Shown: positions 23,321-35,061, numbered from the stretch's first letter. The stretch is DNA of 64,000 nucleotides from Pogona vitticeps (GCF_051106095.1 NC_135785.1:97714001-97778000); one strand, 5' to 3'. The notes: generated by a model from the letters alone, not told the origin. Translations and numbers: made by a program.

Positions 23321-26300
23321 ACCACTTTAGTTGTAATTGTCATTGTAAAGAACAATGGTGTTTCCTTGTGGTATGGATGATGTGCTAGCTTTAAAACTGC
23401 AAATATTTTTGCCTCCACTACAGGTATACTCATGTGTGAGATGGAGTACTAACCTTGCCAGGACCATATATATATATATGGTCCTGGCAAGGTTAGTACT
23501 CCATCTCACACATGAGTATAGCTGTATACTCATATATATAACCAAAAAGTATATATATAACCAAAAAGGCAAGCAGAACTGATTCATCTTCCCTTCATAA
23601 GGCACTCATGAAGGAAATTGTCCTGCAGAAGGGAAAATAAGTTGCTCAGTGGCGAGATGGCTGTTTTACCCTTTTGGAAGAACAACTTGACAAACTGTTG
23701 ATCAGTTAGGGCTTTCCCCCCAAAAAAACTGAGTAATATGTATGGGTGGTTTTATTCAGAGTGCAATTAATCCTACTTCTGTCTACTCGGAAGTAAACCA
23801 CACTAAGTTCAGTGATACTTGTTAGGTAAATGTAGTTGTCATTAATAATTTTATATCATTTATGTTTTATATACTTTTTTTAAAATTTATGTTGTACACT
23901 GGCCAAAGTAGCAGTTTGCTAGATGGGCAGTGTATAGGTTAATTGACGGACTGATTAAACAAATAAATAAAATATGAGATTGGCATCACATTTAGAAAGA
24001 ATTTAAAAATCCTACTTTAGTTTGTACAGCCCAGCTGCCTTCTGCTGTAACACTATTAATTTAAATAGATTTTACTTCATTGTGAGAATAAACCTGAACA
24101 TTTCCCACAAGAAAAATGGGCAGTTTTCACGCAAATAACTTGGTCAGAAACCTCTGTAGCCTAAGCATTAGAAAGGATTGCCCACTATAGATATTGCCAT
24201 AAATGCAAAATCTGCTGTTGGAAGAACATGTCTATGAACTACAGTATTTCATGAATAGTAGCTTATGGAGACAAGCTATGATGATGGAAAGATATCAAGA
24301 TAACATCCTGATTATGCTGACCTGATCAGAGAAAAAGTTTGTTCACTTTGTCCTATAACTCCTCCACCCTTGTTAAAGAGGGAGAGTTGTTTTCCTTTAA
24401 TTTCTGCCAAGTTCTTGCAGGTCCCAGAATGACTATAAAATCCCAGTGGGGAGGGAAAGTGGGTTACATAGCCCAGGTCTTCTTGATTATGCTTTTTTGA
24501 GGATGATGCCATATGCCCGATGGGAATCCAGATATCATGAGGGCATATACTGTACTTGCTTGCTTTTGCATGATAATCTACTGCATGCTTAAAGAGCTGT
24601 AAACCTATTTTCATCACACAATATTAATCTTTCCAATACCATATAGAAAAATGAAGTTTAACCGGCCGTTTTTTGTTTATAGCAGCAAGACACACAAATA
24701 TGGTACTAACGTGCATGGTTTAACATGGATATCTTACAAGCTTCACTAGGCAAACCTATACCTAAGAAATGTACCACTGGCTCAAAGGCAACCAAGCCAT
24801 GTATGAATGCAGGAACCAACCTCCACGCGTGACCCTTGCTCTCCCCTCACTCCTACCTCTTCTTCTCTTTCATTTTGAGCAAAGTGCTTCTCAAAGTACA
24901 GATGCATATTTTATCAACAATTTATAAGTCACATTTTATCAACAATTTATAAGCCACGTTCTTACACTGCTGGTACATATACACTGTTTCACTTGCTCTC
25001 AATATCTACCACATGTTGGCTTTTTTCCTACATTTCTGTCTCACCTATACAGTACTGCACTCTTTAAGATGTCAGGAAAAAGAGGGATTACATCTCCCTT
25101 TTCCCTCTCCTCTCCTTAAACCACAAACAGCACAAGAACTTGGCTCCAGCCTGGGTCTGTAATGCATTCTGGGACATCATAATTGGCCAACAAGGACTTG
25201 CTATTGAATTCTCAATGGATTTCTTTTCCAGAATGCAACCTCTAAACCCCAGCGCAGTGCTTGGCAAGAACAAGGAAGGTAACCAAAAGCCAAAGGGAAT
25301 CAATAATGTTCGCAGTACACAATTTGCTTGGCTTTAGATGTCCGCAACGTTCCTTCAAAAAAGAAACACATTGACTTCTTATTCTTGTGCAGGTCAGTAT
25401 TAAAAACAGTTCCTTTTACAGAGAGTCTGGAGATGAAAAGTGGCCACCTTAACAATGTTTTAACATTGACGTTTGAATTTTTGCATGAGCAGCATAAACT
25501 TGTAATTTCAGAAATGTTGCTTTTGGAGGATTTTGTGTGTGTGTGTGTATGAGAGAGAGAGAGTTTTCTCGCTGCGTGTTTTGTTTTTTGTAGGTCTGAG
25601 GCCATTTTTGATGATGAATAAATGGCACTGAAAATAATGTGTCAAAATCAAGTTATGTTGCTCATTACTCACAAATAATAAGTCCTAGAAAAGCAACCAT
25701 AACAAATTATATCTTACCACCCCCTTTCTTTAAAAAACAACAATTACAAATGCTGCTTTTTGTTCAATTCCAAATAAATGTCATCATAATGGTCATCAAC
25801 AGAGGCACATTTGAAACAGGATGAGAAATTGGAAATGATAAAAATTAGGTTGGCCAGAGTGTGGTAGAAGTCATACTAATGAATATTTTTGTGTAGAATT
25901 GCAGTCTACATGGATGCAATCCGGGGAGAGGGGAAAATTAATCCTGGGGAAGGAAGAAATTAATAAAATAAGGTGCAACAAAAACTACTGTCCTAACTGT
26001 GCAATTCTGTATATTCCTATGCAGAAGTTGGTCCCAGCCAGTTTAATGGGCCTCCCTCCCAGGTAAAGTATAAAGAGGATTGCAGCCTCACATATGGCAT
26101 TGCCAAATTTTCCCCCTGAATCTGCATCAATTTATTTATCCTCTTTCAGATGATGCTACTTGAATACTGATTTATATCATGGCAGCTAAAACGGTATCCA
26201 GTTGCTCCCCAAATGGAGCTCAAATACCTGGAACTCTCTTTAGCACCAAACCTCAATGCATGTATCTGCACGTACACACAAGCCCTTACACAAGAGTCTA

Positions 26301-29300
26301 CCAAAGAGATTCTTTCACTATTTCAAAATATTGTAGTGGTGTTGTAAATATCTCTCAGCATCTGGCATGGGTGAGATTTGCTCCTTGACACCCAAAAGGG
26401 GACATATATTTTTTGTCCCTGGAAAAGAAATTATTTTCTGCTTTCAGCCCTTTCAGCCACAGTTTTTTAAACATACAAATGTATACAATATTCCTTTGGG
26501 AAGGCAGGGGAACTAGTAAGCCTTGTGATAGATACACAAACTTTGAAGAAATTCTGTTGTTACTTCTTCCTACCACTCTCCTGCTTCTTGTGTATACTGT
26601 AAGTACTGTGTCTGGTATTTGCACTTTGTAGAAGCAGACACGTGGTGTAAGATTATTTGTCGGTTTGGAGTGGGTGTGACTTGTCCCAGAGACTGTGAAA
26701 AGAAAGCCCTGTCTCCAGGTATTGTCGCACTGCAACTTCCCTTAACTCTGAGCAGCACAGCTAAGGGTCAAGAAAACTGGATACTGCCGTCGAACAGTAT
26801 CTAGAGAGCCACAATTTTCCCTCTGATGATACATGGCTTACTCTCATTGCTGGAACACTTATAGCCAATCCTTGGCCCTGTTCACTTGAAAGTAAGTCTC
26901 ACTAAATTCAGTGGGAGCATCTCCAGTTAAGGCTGTTTAGATTATTGCCCTGACCTTCAGATCTAGCATGCTTGTCAATTTTTTTTCAATAACATCATTC
27001 ATCTACCTAAAACACCTCGAGGTACTGTGAACTGCCTGTGCATGGTCTGAGAATATTAACTAGTACAGGGCCACAGTCTTTAAGCCATTTGCTCCAGATT
27101 CCTTTATCTTGTGTCAACAAGAGTGTCAGGGAATGGGCAATCGGAGGATTGCAGCTTTAAGTAGTTCACATATAAATAATGTATCAGCAATTACTACATT
27201 TTTAATGAATACAACATGAAAGTATTTTTAGATGAGCTGGAACTGCCAAGATGATTTTGGAATCCATTATGGATGCCAGTAGGAAAACAAGTTATGATTC
27301 TTTCCTAGCGTAACATTTCATTTGCAACTCACTGCTGAACTGGTGGAGAGGAGGCTTGGAAACAAAGCCTTTGCATTGTTACCTCCAGTCCAGAAGCCAA
27401 ACCCAGCAAGATGGAGTTTAGACCCTAAGCTTTTAGAGCACAGAAGCCTTGCCCTTATTAAAAGGTTTGTTAAAAACGTGCAGCTAACAAATATGAATCT
27501 TTCAGACAATAGCCAGAATCTTATTAGTGTTTGTGTAAGGTTTGTATAACTTGCCTCAGCTAACCACAGCTGATTGATAAGGTGCCTGGATATGTCTTGG
27601 GTACATATGCCTAATAAGACAATCAAGCTGCATCCAGGCATCTTGATAATTAGTTACAATTAGCTGTGACACAATCTGCAGACACCAACAGGATTCTGGC
27701 CTATGCCAGGAACTGAATTTGTACATTCTGATTCATGCCTTCTTCTTCACTATGGTAAAAGGATCTGTGCACCTAGGCAGAAATGGCAGTTTTCTGGGCT
27801 ACCTCAATTAAGCTCCCAAAGATCAAGGGCCCAGCTATCTCAGAGACTGCCTGTCTCAAGATAAACCTCTCCATTTTATTAACACCACCAGAAGATACTT
27901 TTTGATGGCACCTTGGCAACTTGCAGAGGATTCACAACGAAGTGTTCTGTCCCCATGCCAGTCCCAAACTTTGGAACACACGTTCCTTGGAGCTGGAATG
28001 GCAGGGAGTGGGGGGGGGGACTCTCATAAATTTCTATTTTCTTGCCAGGAAAACATTCTCAACCTCTTGTCACAGTAATTGAAAAATAACAGAACCGAAC
28101 CACTTGAATCCACTCCCTTCGATGCTTCATTCAAGATGGTTACTCTTATTGCATTTTCCAATGATGCACATTTTCTGACATGTGCTTTCTTACACATGTA
28201 TTTGCCATGCAGGGTTGAAACAGGTCAGGATTTACCATATTTTTCTGTGTATAAGACGCCCCCCAATTATCTAATCCAAAATTAAGAAATCTAAGTGGGG
28301 TTTATCAAATGTAGGGGGAAAGGGATCAAAGCGCTGCAGGATCACTTTGATTCCTGCTTTCCCCTCCACTTGTTTTTGTTCTCTCCTCAGCTTCCTTCCA
28401 TGTATAAGATGACCCTCAATTTTTAGTCTAAAGGTTTTAGACAAAAGTATAGTCTTATACATGGAAAAATACGGTACATCCCTTTCCTGGAGGTGTTTCT
28501 AGTCCTTATTCTGTGTGTTTAGCAGGGATCAGAACACATGTTTTTAATTTGGCTTTTTAAATTTTATAATTTTTATCTGGAAGTATTTGATTGGAATGAA
28601 ATTGATTTAAATCATAGTTTAATATATTTTAAAACACTACTTAGCAATACCTGATTTAATTCTGTGATTTTCTTTCTCCCCAAAAGAGCACTGTTGCTTC
28701 CTATAACCTTTAGTATTTTGTTTTGTAATCTCCTTGCTCAAATAGATTATATCTCCAACAATCTCCTATTAACTTATATGTCCAGTGTCTATAAGTGTAT
28801 CTTTTCAGCAAGAAAGAAGGGCTTTACTTTTTTTGTGCACCGTTGCAGTGGGACGACAGCTAATGCTGCTATACTAAATTTTGGTGACTAAAGGAATAAG
28901 CACAACTCAAAAAAACTATCAAAAACAGTCCCGGAGATTTCAATTCGTCTTCCATGGACTACTAATATTGTGTTATGTTGAAAGAGGGAGGGTAGAAAAG
29001 CTGCAGGAATAATTTCTGTCAGAGTTGGAAAATGAGGCTGATCAGGTATGTTATTTCTCATCACCACGTATTGCTGCTAATAAAGCACGTACTTCTGGAG
29101 ACACAACCCCAGTTTGAGAACTGTCATTTTTTTTCACCATACATATTTGCTAGATTGGGTATTAGGGGAGACAGAAAGATTAACCTAAATAATCTATGCA
29201 GAAACCTATGGAACTCCATAAAATTGGGATACCAATACAATCTATAATTTTTTAAAAATATGAATACAACGGCTGAAATCCTGTTGTACAATTCCATGTG

Positions 29301-31686
29301 AACAATGGTGATAATGTCATTGGAAGTGGCAAATTTGTATTGATTAAAGGCTTCCTTTAAGGATTTCAGGGTTCATGTGGTTTTATCATATTGGGTGTGA
29401 GTTGCGTGTATTCCAAAATCACCCTCAATCAGCAAGAATTTGCTTTCAATCAGCTGTGACTTGCTGCTGTTGTTACTTGAATGCAGATCGGTGAAACAGA
29501 ATTTTAGCCAATATAAGCAGGCTGGATAGTTCAGTCAGTCAAGTTTCTGGTTGTGGAGCCAGGGTGGGAGTTTAACTCAATTCAATTTTTGAAAAAAGTT
29601 TTCAACAATTTGGTTAAAATCATCAACACTTTCTCTCTCATCACCACCCCCTCTCTCCCCCACTTTCATAAAATAACCACCACCCCCACATGGTTTCTAT
29701 CTTTCTCTCTCAATATTCTCACAGAGAAAGATTCAAAGAGAAACAGTTATGGGACTGCAAAAATCTTGAGAGGTAGAGGTGGTTCTGGCTACGTACTGTA
29801 GCCATGTGGCCCCAAAGAGATTACTTTTGAAGGAATACAGCCCTCACCATAATGAAAAAATCCCCATTGCTGCTTAGCCAAGTCCTGTGAATAAAAAACT
29901 GGCTATGATCCACAGCCCTGATAGGCTCTGATTCATTCATGGAGCACCATCCTCATAGACATGGCCTTGTTCCCTCCTATTTCATGAAACATTCCTTGGA
30001 TATGGGGAAGGGCTCCCGCAGTGTGCACCCTGTCATTTTACAATTCCCTCTGAGGCCTCTATTGACACTTTTTGCCATTCTTTGTGTAACAAGGGAAAAC
30101 ATTAGCAGGGGTTGGGGTGTGACCCACCAAGATACGTGGGAAGGCCCAATGACCTCCCTGTCTTTATATGATGGTCGAGTCCCCACCCCTAGTTCAGCTG
30201 TGTGATTTGAGCCCTCCTGAAATATGTTGCAGTTTTCAATATGTTTCTAAAAGGCACTATGAATGCAAGATATGGACTATAGAAAGGGGAGAAGGGGGAA
30301 AGGCAATAGTGAAAAGGCAATACAGGACAGAAGATACTGGGGAGAAACATGAAGGTTTGGGAATTTTCAGTAGGTGTTGATATACACATTATTATTTTTT
30401 TCTCTGTGTACTCTTGAGAACTAGAAACATTATTTCCTGTGAATGGAAAGCCAAGGCTTTTCAGGAAACCAAGTCCTGTTTGGAATCTGTGTGATGATAC
30501 AAAAAGTAGTGACTGTATCTCAGCATCTCTCTGGCTCTCTCTATTAATATGAGATGGTGTTATTAAACCAGAGAATGCTAGTCCTGTGTCGGAAAGTGTG
30601 CTGCAGGTCCCAAAATAGGAGTCACTCTGAGGCAAGCCACATGCTTGCATGCAAATGCTGCCCTATATCCACTCTGATGAGCTGAACACAGAAAACAATA
30701 CGCTGCTGGAATGACCAGGGTTTCCCCCACCAAGTGCCTTTCAAGTATGCTGCACTGTGAGTCACAAGGGTGGGTAATCATGTTGGGTGGGGAGGATGGG
30801 AGCTATAGTCCCATTTATTAAAAATTAGCAACACATATACAAGGCACCAGGATGGGGAAGGCTGATATATACCATGAGACTTGATGTTTCTGTCCTACCA
30901 TGCTAGACACTGTTGCTTAATAGAGGAAGGCTACCATGGCCTTGCCTCCCATCCTTCCACTTACTCTTCCTTCCTGTGGAGCTCCTCCTCAGACTCCGTA
31001 AGCCGCTGCTTCAGCACCGCAATCATCTCAACAGCAACGTCCACCTGCCTGTTAAGAGCCCTCTCCCGCCTCTGCACTTCCTGCTTCTTCTGTGAAAGCT
31101 GCACGAAAGCTGCACGAACCTCCAAGAGCTCGGCAGTCTTTTGGGCCAGCTCTTTGGTCAACTTGTCGATCCTCTTTTCTATTGTTTTGTCTACTGCTTC
31201 CACCATCCTGTTAAACTTCTCTCTCACGTGGGCCTCGAAGGAGGCTTTGGAGTCTGTGGCTGCCAACCCTGGTTTCGAAATGGGTTCATCGGTGGACTCT
31301 CCAGAGGTGTAAGTTGACCCGTAAGATGCGGGCCGTTCAGCTTCCACCTCCAAGGGCTTCCTATTCTTCGCATTCTCTCTCGCCGCATCACAGAAGTTTA
31401 GGTAGGATGTCTTTGGTTTCAGGACATTGGGGCTGTCCCCCAGCATCAGAGGCTCTGAGGAGGAAATCAAGTCTGCGTCTTTGAGGGAAGAGAAAAGGTT
31501 GCATTTTGTCAGAAGGCTTCTGTCTTCGTAACTGTGGCTGAATTCCAGATGGGCTCTCAAAGACGACAAGGTCCGGAATCGGGTGTGGTCTCCGCATCGT
31601 GGGCAACGGAAGGGCATGCAGACACTGACATTTTCAAATGACTCCTGCCATGGGTATCTGCTTTCTTCAAAAGCGTTCTGTTGCAT
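17084..31686 (-). CDS. ZNF365: Zinc finger protein 365, four coding exons
   Basis: The coding sequence lies in four exons on the minus strand: 31686-30965, 23234-23054, 19055-19018 and 17333-17084. The lengths 722+181+38+250 give 1191 nt, that is 396 residues plus a stop, close to the 407 of human ZNF365 isoform A as I recall it. Splice phases are compatible at every junction. The protein has one C2H2 finger near the N-terminus (C28, C31, H46, H51), a variable linker, a long conserved coiled coil (about residues 145-290) and a basic C-terminus. In mammals ZNF365 (Su48/DBZ) is a centrosome- and DISC1/NDE1-associated coiled-coil protein with roles in neural cells. It has also been linked to stability of telomeres and fragile sites. 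These roles are family knowledge and are not visible in the DNA. No defect is seen. Confidence 0.95.
17334..19017 (-). other. ZNF365: ZNF365 intron 4
   Basis: About 1.7 kb between a GTATGT donor (19017 downward) and a CAG acceptor. A stretch at about 17520-17720 with CACCTACTTCCTAAAAAGG, TGGCTTATAAAAGC and an AAATAAATAATT tail looks like a degraded LINE 3' end. Nothing else is recognised. Confidence 0.8.
19018..19055 (-). CDS. ZNF365: ZNF365 exon 4 (38-nt micro-exon)
   Basis: A TGTTTTTTAG acceptor is followed by TTT ACA GAT ATG TCA TCC and so on, coding FTDMSSSKKPRC plus two bases (CT), then the donor GTATGT. It aligns with LTDISSNRKPKCL of human ZNF365, and the phases (0 in, 2 out) fit the flanking exons. 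It is too short to be found as an open frame. A downstream CAG (TTTACAG) is an alternative acceptor, but it would break the frame. Confidence 0.88.
20862..20932. repeat. Short interspersed repeat fragment (GAAGGCTTTCACAGCCGGGA type)
   Basis: GAAGGCTTTCACAGCCGGGA is followed by GGCCAAAGAGCCCGAAAAAC and CCACAACAACCA. I recognise these words as an abundant reptile interspersed repeat, possibly the end of a Penelope-like element. The family is uncertain. Confidence 0.45.
21425..21510. repeat. (ATTT)n followed by (ATTC)n microsatellite
   Basis: A compound tetranucleotide tract that switches from TTTA to TTCA units at about 21470. It is followed by TTTGTACCCCACCTATCTGG, a LINE 3'-end word on the opposite strand, so the tract is probably the expanded tail of an old LINE. 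Confidence 0.9.
21761..21991 (+). repeat. tRNA-derived SINE
   Basis: The head is GGCTGGATAGTTCAGAGATT, then a GGAGCCAGAGGTTGGGA region. The tail is CATAAGTCAGAATCAACTTG followed by ACAACACACAA. It is closely related to the copy at 48140-48372. The tail shares words with the BovB 3' end at 42.5 kb. Confidence 0.85.
22020..22172 (+). repeat. tRNA-derived SINE, second subfamily, truncated head
   Basis: Carries TGGTAAAATCACTTCTTAAA, then ATCTCACTTGCTTTGAAAG, then GTTCTGACCTGATGGCACAT. It matches the 988-1178 and 36985-37150 copies over the body and tail. The tRNA-like head is poorly preserved. Confidence 0.7.
22765..22890. repeat. hAT-like non-autonomous repeat remnant
   Basis: AACTCCAGTCCAACACACAT with CATCCTCCAGATGTGCTGTA matches, in degraded form, the abundant amniote repeat whose ends read ACAACTCCCA(T/G)CATCC. 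The call rests on remembered consensus words. Confidence 0.4.
23054..23234 (-). CDS. ZNF365: ZNF365 exon 3 (coiled coil)
   Basis: The acceptor TTGTCATGGCAG is followed by A GAA GTA TTT. The first base completes the Glu codon begun in exon 2 (GA). The 60 codons that follow begin EVFTFNHFLEEAAEKEV and run through FIENLLQRVDLAEKQLEYY to HEHM, then the donor GTAAGG. The match to human ZNF365 (EVVTFNHFLEAAAEKEV, IENLLQRVELAEKQLEYY) is near-perfect. It forms the end of the coiled coil. Its polypyrimidine tract is unusual: a short spacer and then a pure TTTC microsatellite. Confidence 0.95.
23245..23321. repeat. (GAAA)n microsatellite next to the exon 3 acceptor
   Basis: A pure tetranucleotide array of about 76 bp. 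On the ZNF365 strand it is (CTTT)n ending about 10 bases before the AG of exon 3, so it occupies the normal place of the polypyrimidine tract. Confidence 0.97.
23425..23520. repeat. Perfect 96-bp palindrome with AT core
   Basis: Bases 23425-23472 are exactly the reverse complement of 23473-23520, with no spacer and no mismatch. The centre is a run of alternating TA (about 23466-23479). Because of the symmetry, the same peptide appears in frames on both strands. Just outside, TATACTCATATATATA (23525-23540) repeats the start of the arm. Confidence 0.97.
23532..23568. repeat. 18-bp tandem duplication beside the palindrome
   Basis: ATATATATAACCAAAAAG occurs at 23532-23549 and 23551-23568, separated by one base. 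It directly follows the palindrome and may stem from the same replication-slippage or template-switch episode. Confidence 0.85.
28235..28474. mobile_element. TA-flanked TIR element (CCRTATTTTTC type)
   Basis: The left end TA|CCATATTTTTCTGTGTATAA and the right end TTATACATGGAAAAATACGG|TA are imperfect inverted repeats of about 25 bp, each flanked by TA. The element is 240 bp with no coding capacity. TA duplication suggests the Tc1/mariner group. The exact family is not recognised. Confidence 0.65.
29518..29580 (+). repeat. Truncated tRNA-derived SINE (head only)
   Basis: GCAGGCTGGATAGTTCAGTC followed by TGGTTGTGGAGCCAGGG matches the head of the SINE copies at 21.76 kb and 48.14 kb. The body and tail are missing. 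Confidence 0.6.
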
Positions 31687-31700
31687 TACTTTCCAAAATC
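30965..31700 (-). CDS. ZNF365: ZNF365 exon 2 (start codon, zinc finger, coiled-coil start)
   Basis: A CTATTCAG acceptor precedes GATTTTGGAAAGTA and then the ATG at 31686. The coding part is 240 codons plus GA, ending at a GTAAGT donor. The N-terminus MQQNAFEESRYPWQESFENV is almost identical to human ZNF365. The finger CPRCGDHTRF...LRAHLEFSH has spacing C-x2-C-x14-H-x4-H. The middle (about residues 65-140) is divergent and Ser/Glu-rich. From SFEAHVREKFNRMVEAVDKT onward the coiled coil is very highly conserved (KELAQKTAELLEVRAAFVQL, RERALNRQVDVAVEMIAVL). A frame on the opposite strand is a shadow. Confidence 0.97.
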
Positions 31701-34700
31701 CTGAATAGAAAAAAAAAAAAGGGAGAAAGAAAAGCCAGATTGTTAGATTTCATTAAGGCCAAATGGCCAGCTTTCTTCAAACCAGTACCCTGGGTTAAAA
31801 ATGCAAGAAACATTTATACAGAACCTCTTTTTTTAGCTGGCCAAAGCACTTCACACAGAAAACAGTTCCTATTGTCCCCTATATGGCTAATGGTGGGAGC
31901 TATAATCTAACAGACCTGAGGAGGACTTTGGCAAAAGCTGTTCTTAGCCAAACCGAAGTTTGTGCTAAATGGTTCTCAGATTCTGCAATTATAAAATTTA
32001 GGGATTTTACAACTAGAAATCAGCAGTGAATCAGCATGGATAAAAATCAATGATTCTTCTAAATCAAACTGATTTAAATAAATTGTGATTTAAACCGATT
32101 TTATGTAAATCAACTCCACCCTACTGTGAATATAAATGAAACTTGTATTTATGTCTCTCTTCATAGTTAATCCCACGATAAATTTTGTGCTCTTGTGAGA
32201 CTTGGAAACCAAGATGACAATCTTGGAAAAGAAAAAGGAGTGCAATTTGTGGAGAAAAACAGCAACAAGCTTGAATTCATTTGAATCACAGTACATGCTT
32301 TAAAAGCAGTAGGTACAGGATTCAACCTCTTGTATATCCGGAGTTTGAAAAAGTTACTTTTTAGGATCACAACTCCTAGAATTTTCCTGCCAGGAAAATG
32401 CTTGTAATCCAAAAATTAAATACACAACTTTGTATATGATCAGTAATTAAGTTTTCGGACAGGAGAACTAGATGACATAAAAAACTGATGCTAAAGCAGA
32501 TAGCACCATGCTAGTAAATTTAACTATATTCCTATGGATACTTGTGTTTAGATTTCCTTTAAAGATGTGGTTTTGAACATGTTGTTGAACTGCAACTCCC
32601 TGCAGCTCAGCTGATGATGAACAAGATGAGAATTAGATTCCAGACATATCTGGAGGACCACTATTTGTCCTTGCTATCTGTAAATGTAATTGTCACTGGG
32701 ACAAAATAAATATGCATCAGATTGGGCTATAATAGTCTGACTCAGTAACAATGAATACTAATGTACTCAGAAATAACATCAAATGTTTACAGAGAGATTT
32801 TTTTAAGTGGTTGAAGAAGTAAAATATAACATAGACCTGAAAAAATGTAATGAACTAACATGTGGAGTGAGTACCATGTTCTCTGGACTGAGCCTGTGTT
32901 GGCAGAGCCAAAGGACTTGTTAGAGCTAAAATGTTCAGAGGAACACAGAAACACATAAGCATTTGGAAACAAATGGTCCCAAATGACTGCACGCTGTTGT
33001 ATGCCTCTGCACACTTTTAAAAATTATTTTGCCTTTTTGGTTGAGCTAGGAAGGTATCATCTCAATATGGAATTTCGAATGTATTTTGTGCCAAAATGGC
33101 CATCACAGCTTTTGTTCATTAGAGCTAAATACACTGTTGGCAAAAACTGTGATCTCAGCAAAATTGTTTTTCCCCTAGATCAAAACTCCTTTTTTTAGGT
33201 ACATAAAAGATTAAAGCATAACTATTGTGGATTAGCAGACAGATGTTTTGCGTTACCCAGTTACTCTTTCTGTTGTTGTTCTGTTCTGTAATCAACACTT
33301 AGAAAATTCATTACAAGTGCTATTTAAGTCACTGTTTGCATCCACTTTCTCTTGGTCCCTCTCTTGGTATGTACTGTATATAAACCTGTGGTGTCAATAC
33401 TGTACTCCATGTCTTTGAAGAAATAGCTTGTTATAAAAACTTACATTGAAATAAATCAGCTGAAATGTATACACATGTACCCCTTTCTGTTACAAATGTT
33501 GGTAGTTAAATTAATTAAAAGTAGTATTTATGTTTCTTGATGCCCATGAAGATCTGTCTTAGCCTCCCAGTAACTTCCTATCTTTGAAGATTCTCTCCAG
33601 AAGCATGCTAATGGGCCTAGATAAATTTAGTATGAGGACAAATCATGCAATGTTCATATTACTGTTCAGCAGGTTTCACCCAGGACAATTGTTGGTAGTG
33701 TCCTAAAAGCTGATCAGGAACAGCTGGATGTAGAAGTAATAAATGTGCAGTGGTTATGTAGGTCTCATTTTTATTTTTAGGACCTGATAGTTGTCCCCGT
33801 ATTCATCACCCTGGACTATGGAAGGAGGGGGGTATATAATAGTACATTAAAAATAAGAATTTCATGCTAGACAGGCAGACTCCATGGCCATGTGCACTCA
33901 CAGATTTGCTGCTAGCATGTTTTGAGGATGATCTGGGCATGACTGAGCCAAAGTTAAGGGCTTTTGATGGGGCAGTGTCCTTTCCACCGAACTCAACCGG
34001 TCTTTAAAGTGCTTCAGACTGGGCCTTTATTCACTCATACGGCTTGCTGATACAAATCACGGGGGAACATGCAAATCAAAGTCTCAGATGACTCCTGGAA
34101 ATGAATTCAAATTTTGACCCTGCAATGTCACCTTATGAAAAATATTAACACAAGTCCTTTCCTGCTTCTTCTTCATTGAACCTCCAAGAATCCATTAATC
34201 ATAATGATGATGATAAGCGATAATAGTGTATGACACTTCCATACACCAATGAAGAATGCAAGATAATTTTGGGAAGCTCTAGCCAAAAATAAGCCAGAAG
34301 CTCTTTACTCAAATTGCCCTGGCGCGGTAATTTTCCTTGCTGAGCCGCCCTTCCATAGCGGCGCGTCCCTGACATATCCGGGTCAGCAGCAGCGAGGGTG
34401 GCTATTAAGTTGGGCAGGGAAACCGGCTCTTCCCCTTCCTTCCCGCCCGCCCCCCTCCCGCATCTCCCTCGTCTATGACAAATCAGTTCTCTCCCCGGAG
34501 GGTGCAGAGAGCATACAGCCAGCAAGGTGAAAAGAAGATCAATGCCGGAGATCTGCGGAGGGGAGAAAAAGATGTGCAAAGTCGGGTGGCTGTGTTTCTC
34601 TCTCCCCCCCCCCCATTAAAGATCAAAAGGGATTGGAGGCCGGAAGGTGGGTGGGTGGGTGGCTAGAGAACAGCAGGCTGCCTGCTGACATATAGGCAGG

Positions 34701-35061
34701 GTGGGGTGCTGGGCTCCCGCCTGTGAAGGATGGAGACATTTCGTCCACCCCGCAGATGCCGGGCGGCCAAAGATGCCTCCAAACCCGGCACTGATTTTTG
34801 CCTGGATTGGGGATCTGCAGCCCGCCTTGCCTCCGGGCTCCTACAAGGGCGCCCGGCCGGGGCTGCTACTCTGTCTTCACCCCGCCGTCCGTCCCCCGTC
34901 CCCCCCCCCCCAACCGGGTCCTCTCTGGCCCCACTCCTGACAGGCATCGGCATCTTCAGCCACCCACCTCGGGCTCCTTCCAGGTCTCCCTCGGTCGCTC
35001 CGCTTTCCGCCCAGCGCGCCCTCCGCTCGCCTCCCCGCGCTCCGGGCTGGCAGCGCCTCAC
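31701..35061 (-). other. ZNF365: ZNF365 intron 1
   Basis: About 3.4 kb between the predicted exon 1 donor (GTGAGG) and the exon 2 acceptor. It contains a GATTTAAAT-type repeat (about 32045-32120), hAT-like remnants (about 32345-32410 and 32590-32665) and a short repeat shared with the first kilobase (33430-33470). Its first part is inside the CpG island. Nothing coding is recognised. Confidence 0.65.
32040..32125. repeat. GATTTAAAT-type interspersed repeat
   Basis: ATCAAACTGATTTAAATAAA and GTGATTTAAACCGATTTTAT are successive variants of one word, ending in AATCAACTCCACCCTACTG. I recognise this pattern as a widespread amniote repeat. The class is uncertain. Confidence 0.4.

Larger units (their letters stand above)
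23235..30964 (-). other. ZNF365: ZNF365 intron 2
   Basis: About 7.7 kb from the donor GTAAGT (30964 downward) to the exon 3 acceptor. It holds a TTTC microsatellite beside the acceptor, a 96-bp perfect palindrome, a TIR element (28235-28474), a truncated SINE (29518-29580), a LINE-tail remnant (about 23880-23975) and an 18-bp tandem duplication at 23532-23568. A second tandem duplication of a TTTTATCAACAATTTATAAG word lies near 24909-24955. GAAGTAA-type short repeats are near 23772-23815, 26005-26095 and 26880-26925. A hAT-like remnant is at about 30780-30870. No further exon is recognised. Confidence 0.8.

Noticed and set aside
23425-23520. MicroRNA precursor
   Set aside because: The pairing is perfect with no loop and an AT-repeat core, unlike typical pre-miRNAs. 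There is no expression or conservation evidence.
23327-23605. Same peptide on both strands, suggesting an inverted gene duplicate
   Set aside because: It is the direct consequence of the perfect palindrome at 23425-23520. No gene signature is present.
30881-31312. 143-codon plus-strand frame
   Set aside because: Antisense shadow of the conserved ZNF365 exon 2.
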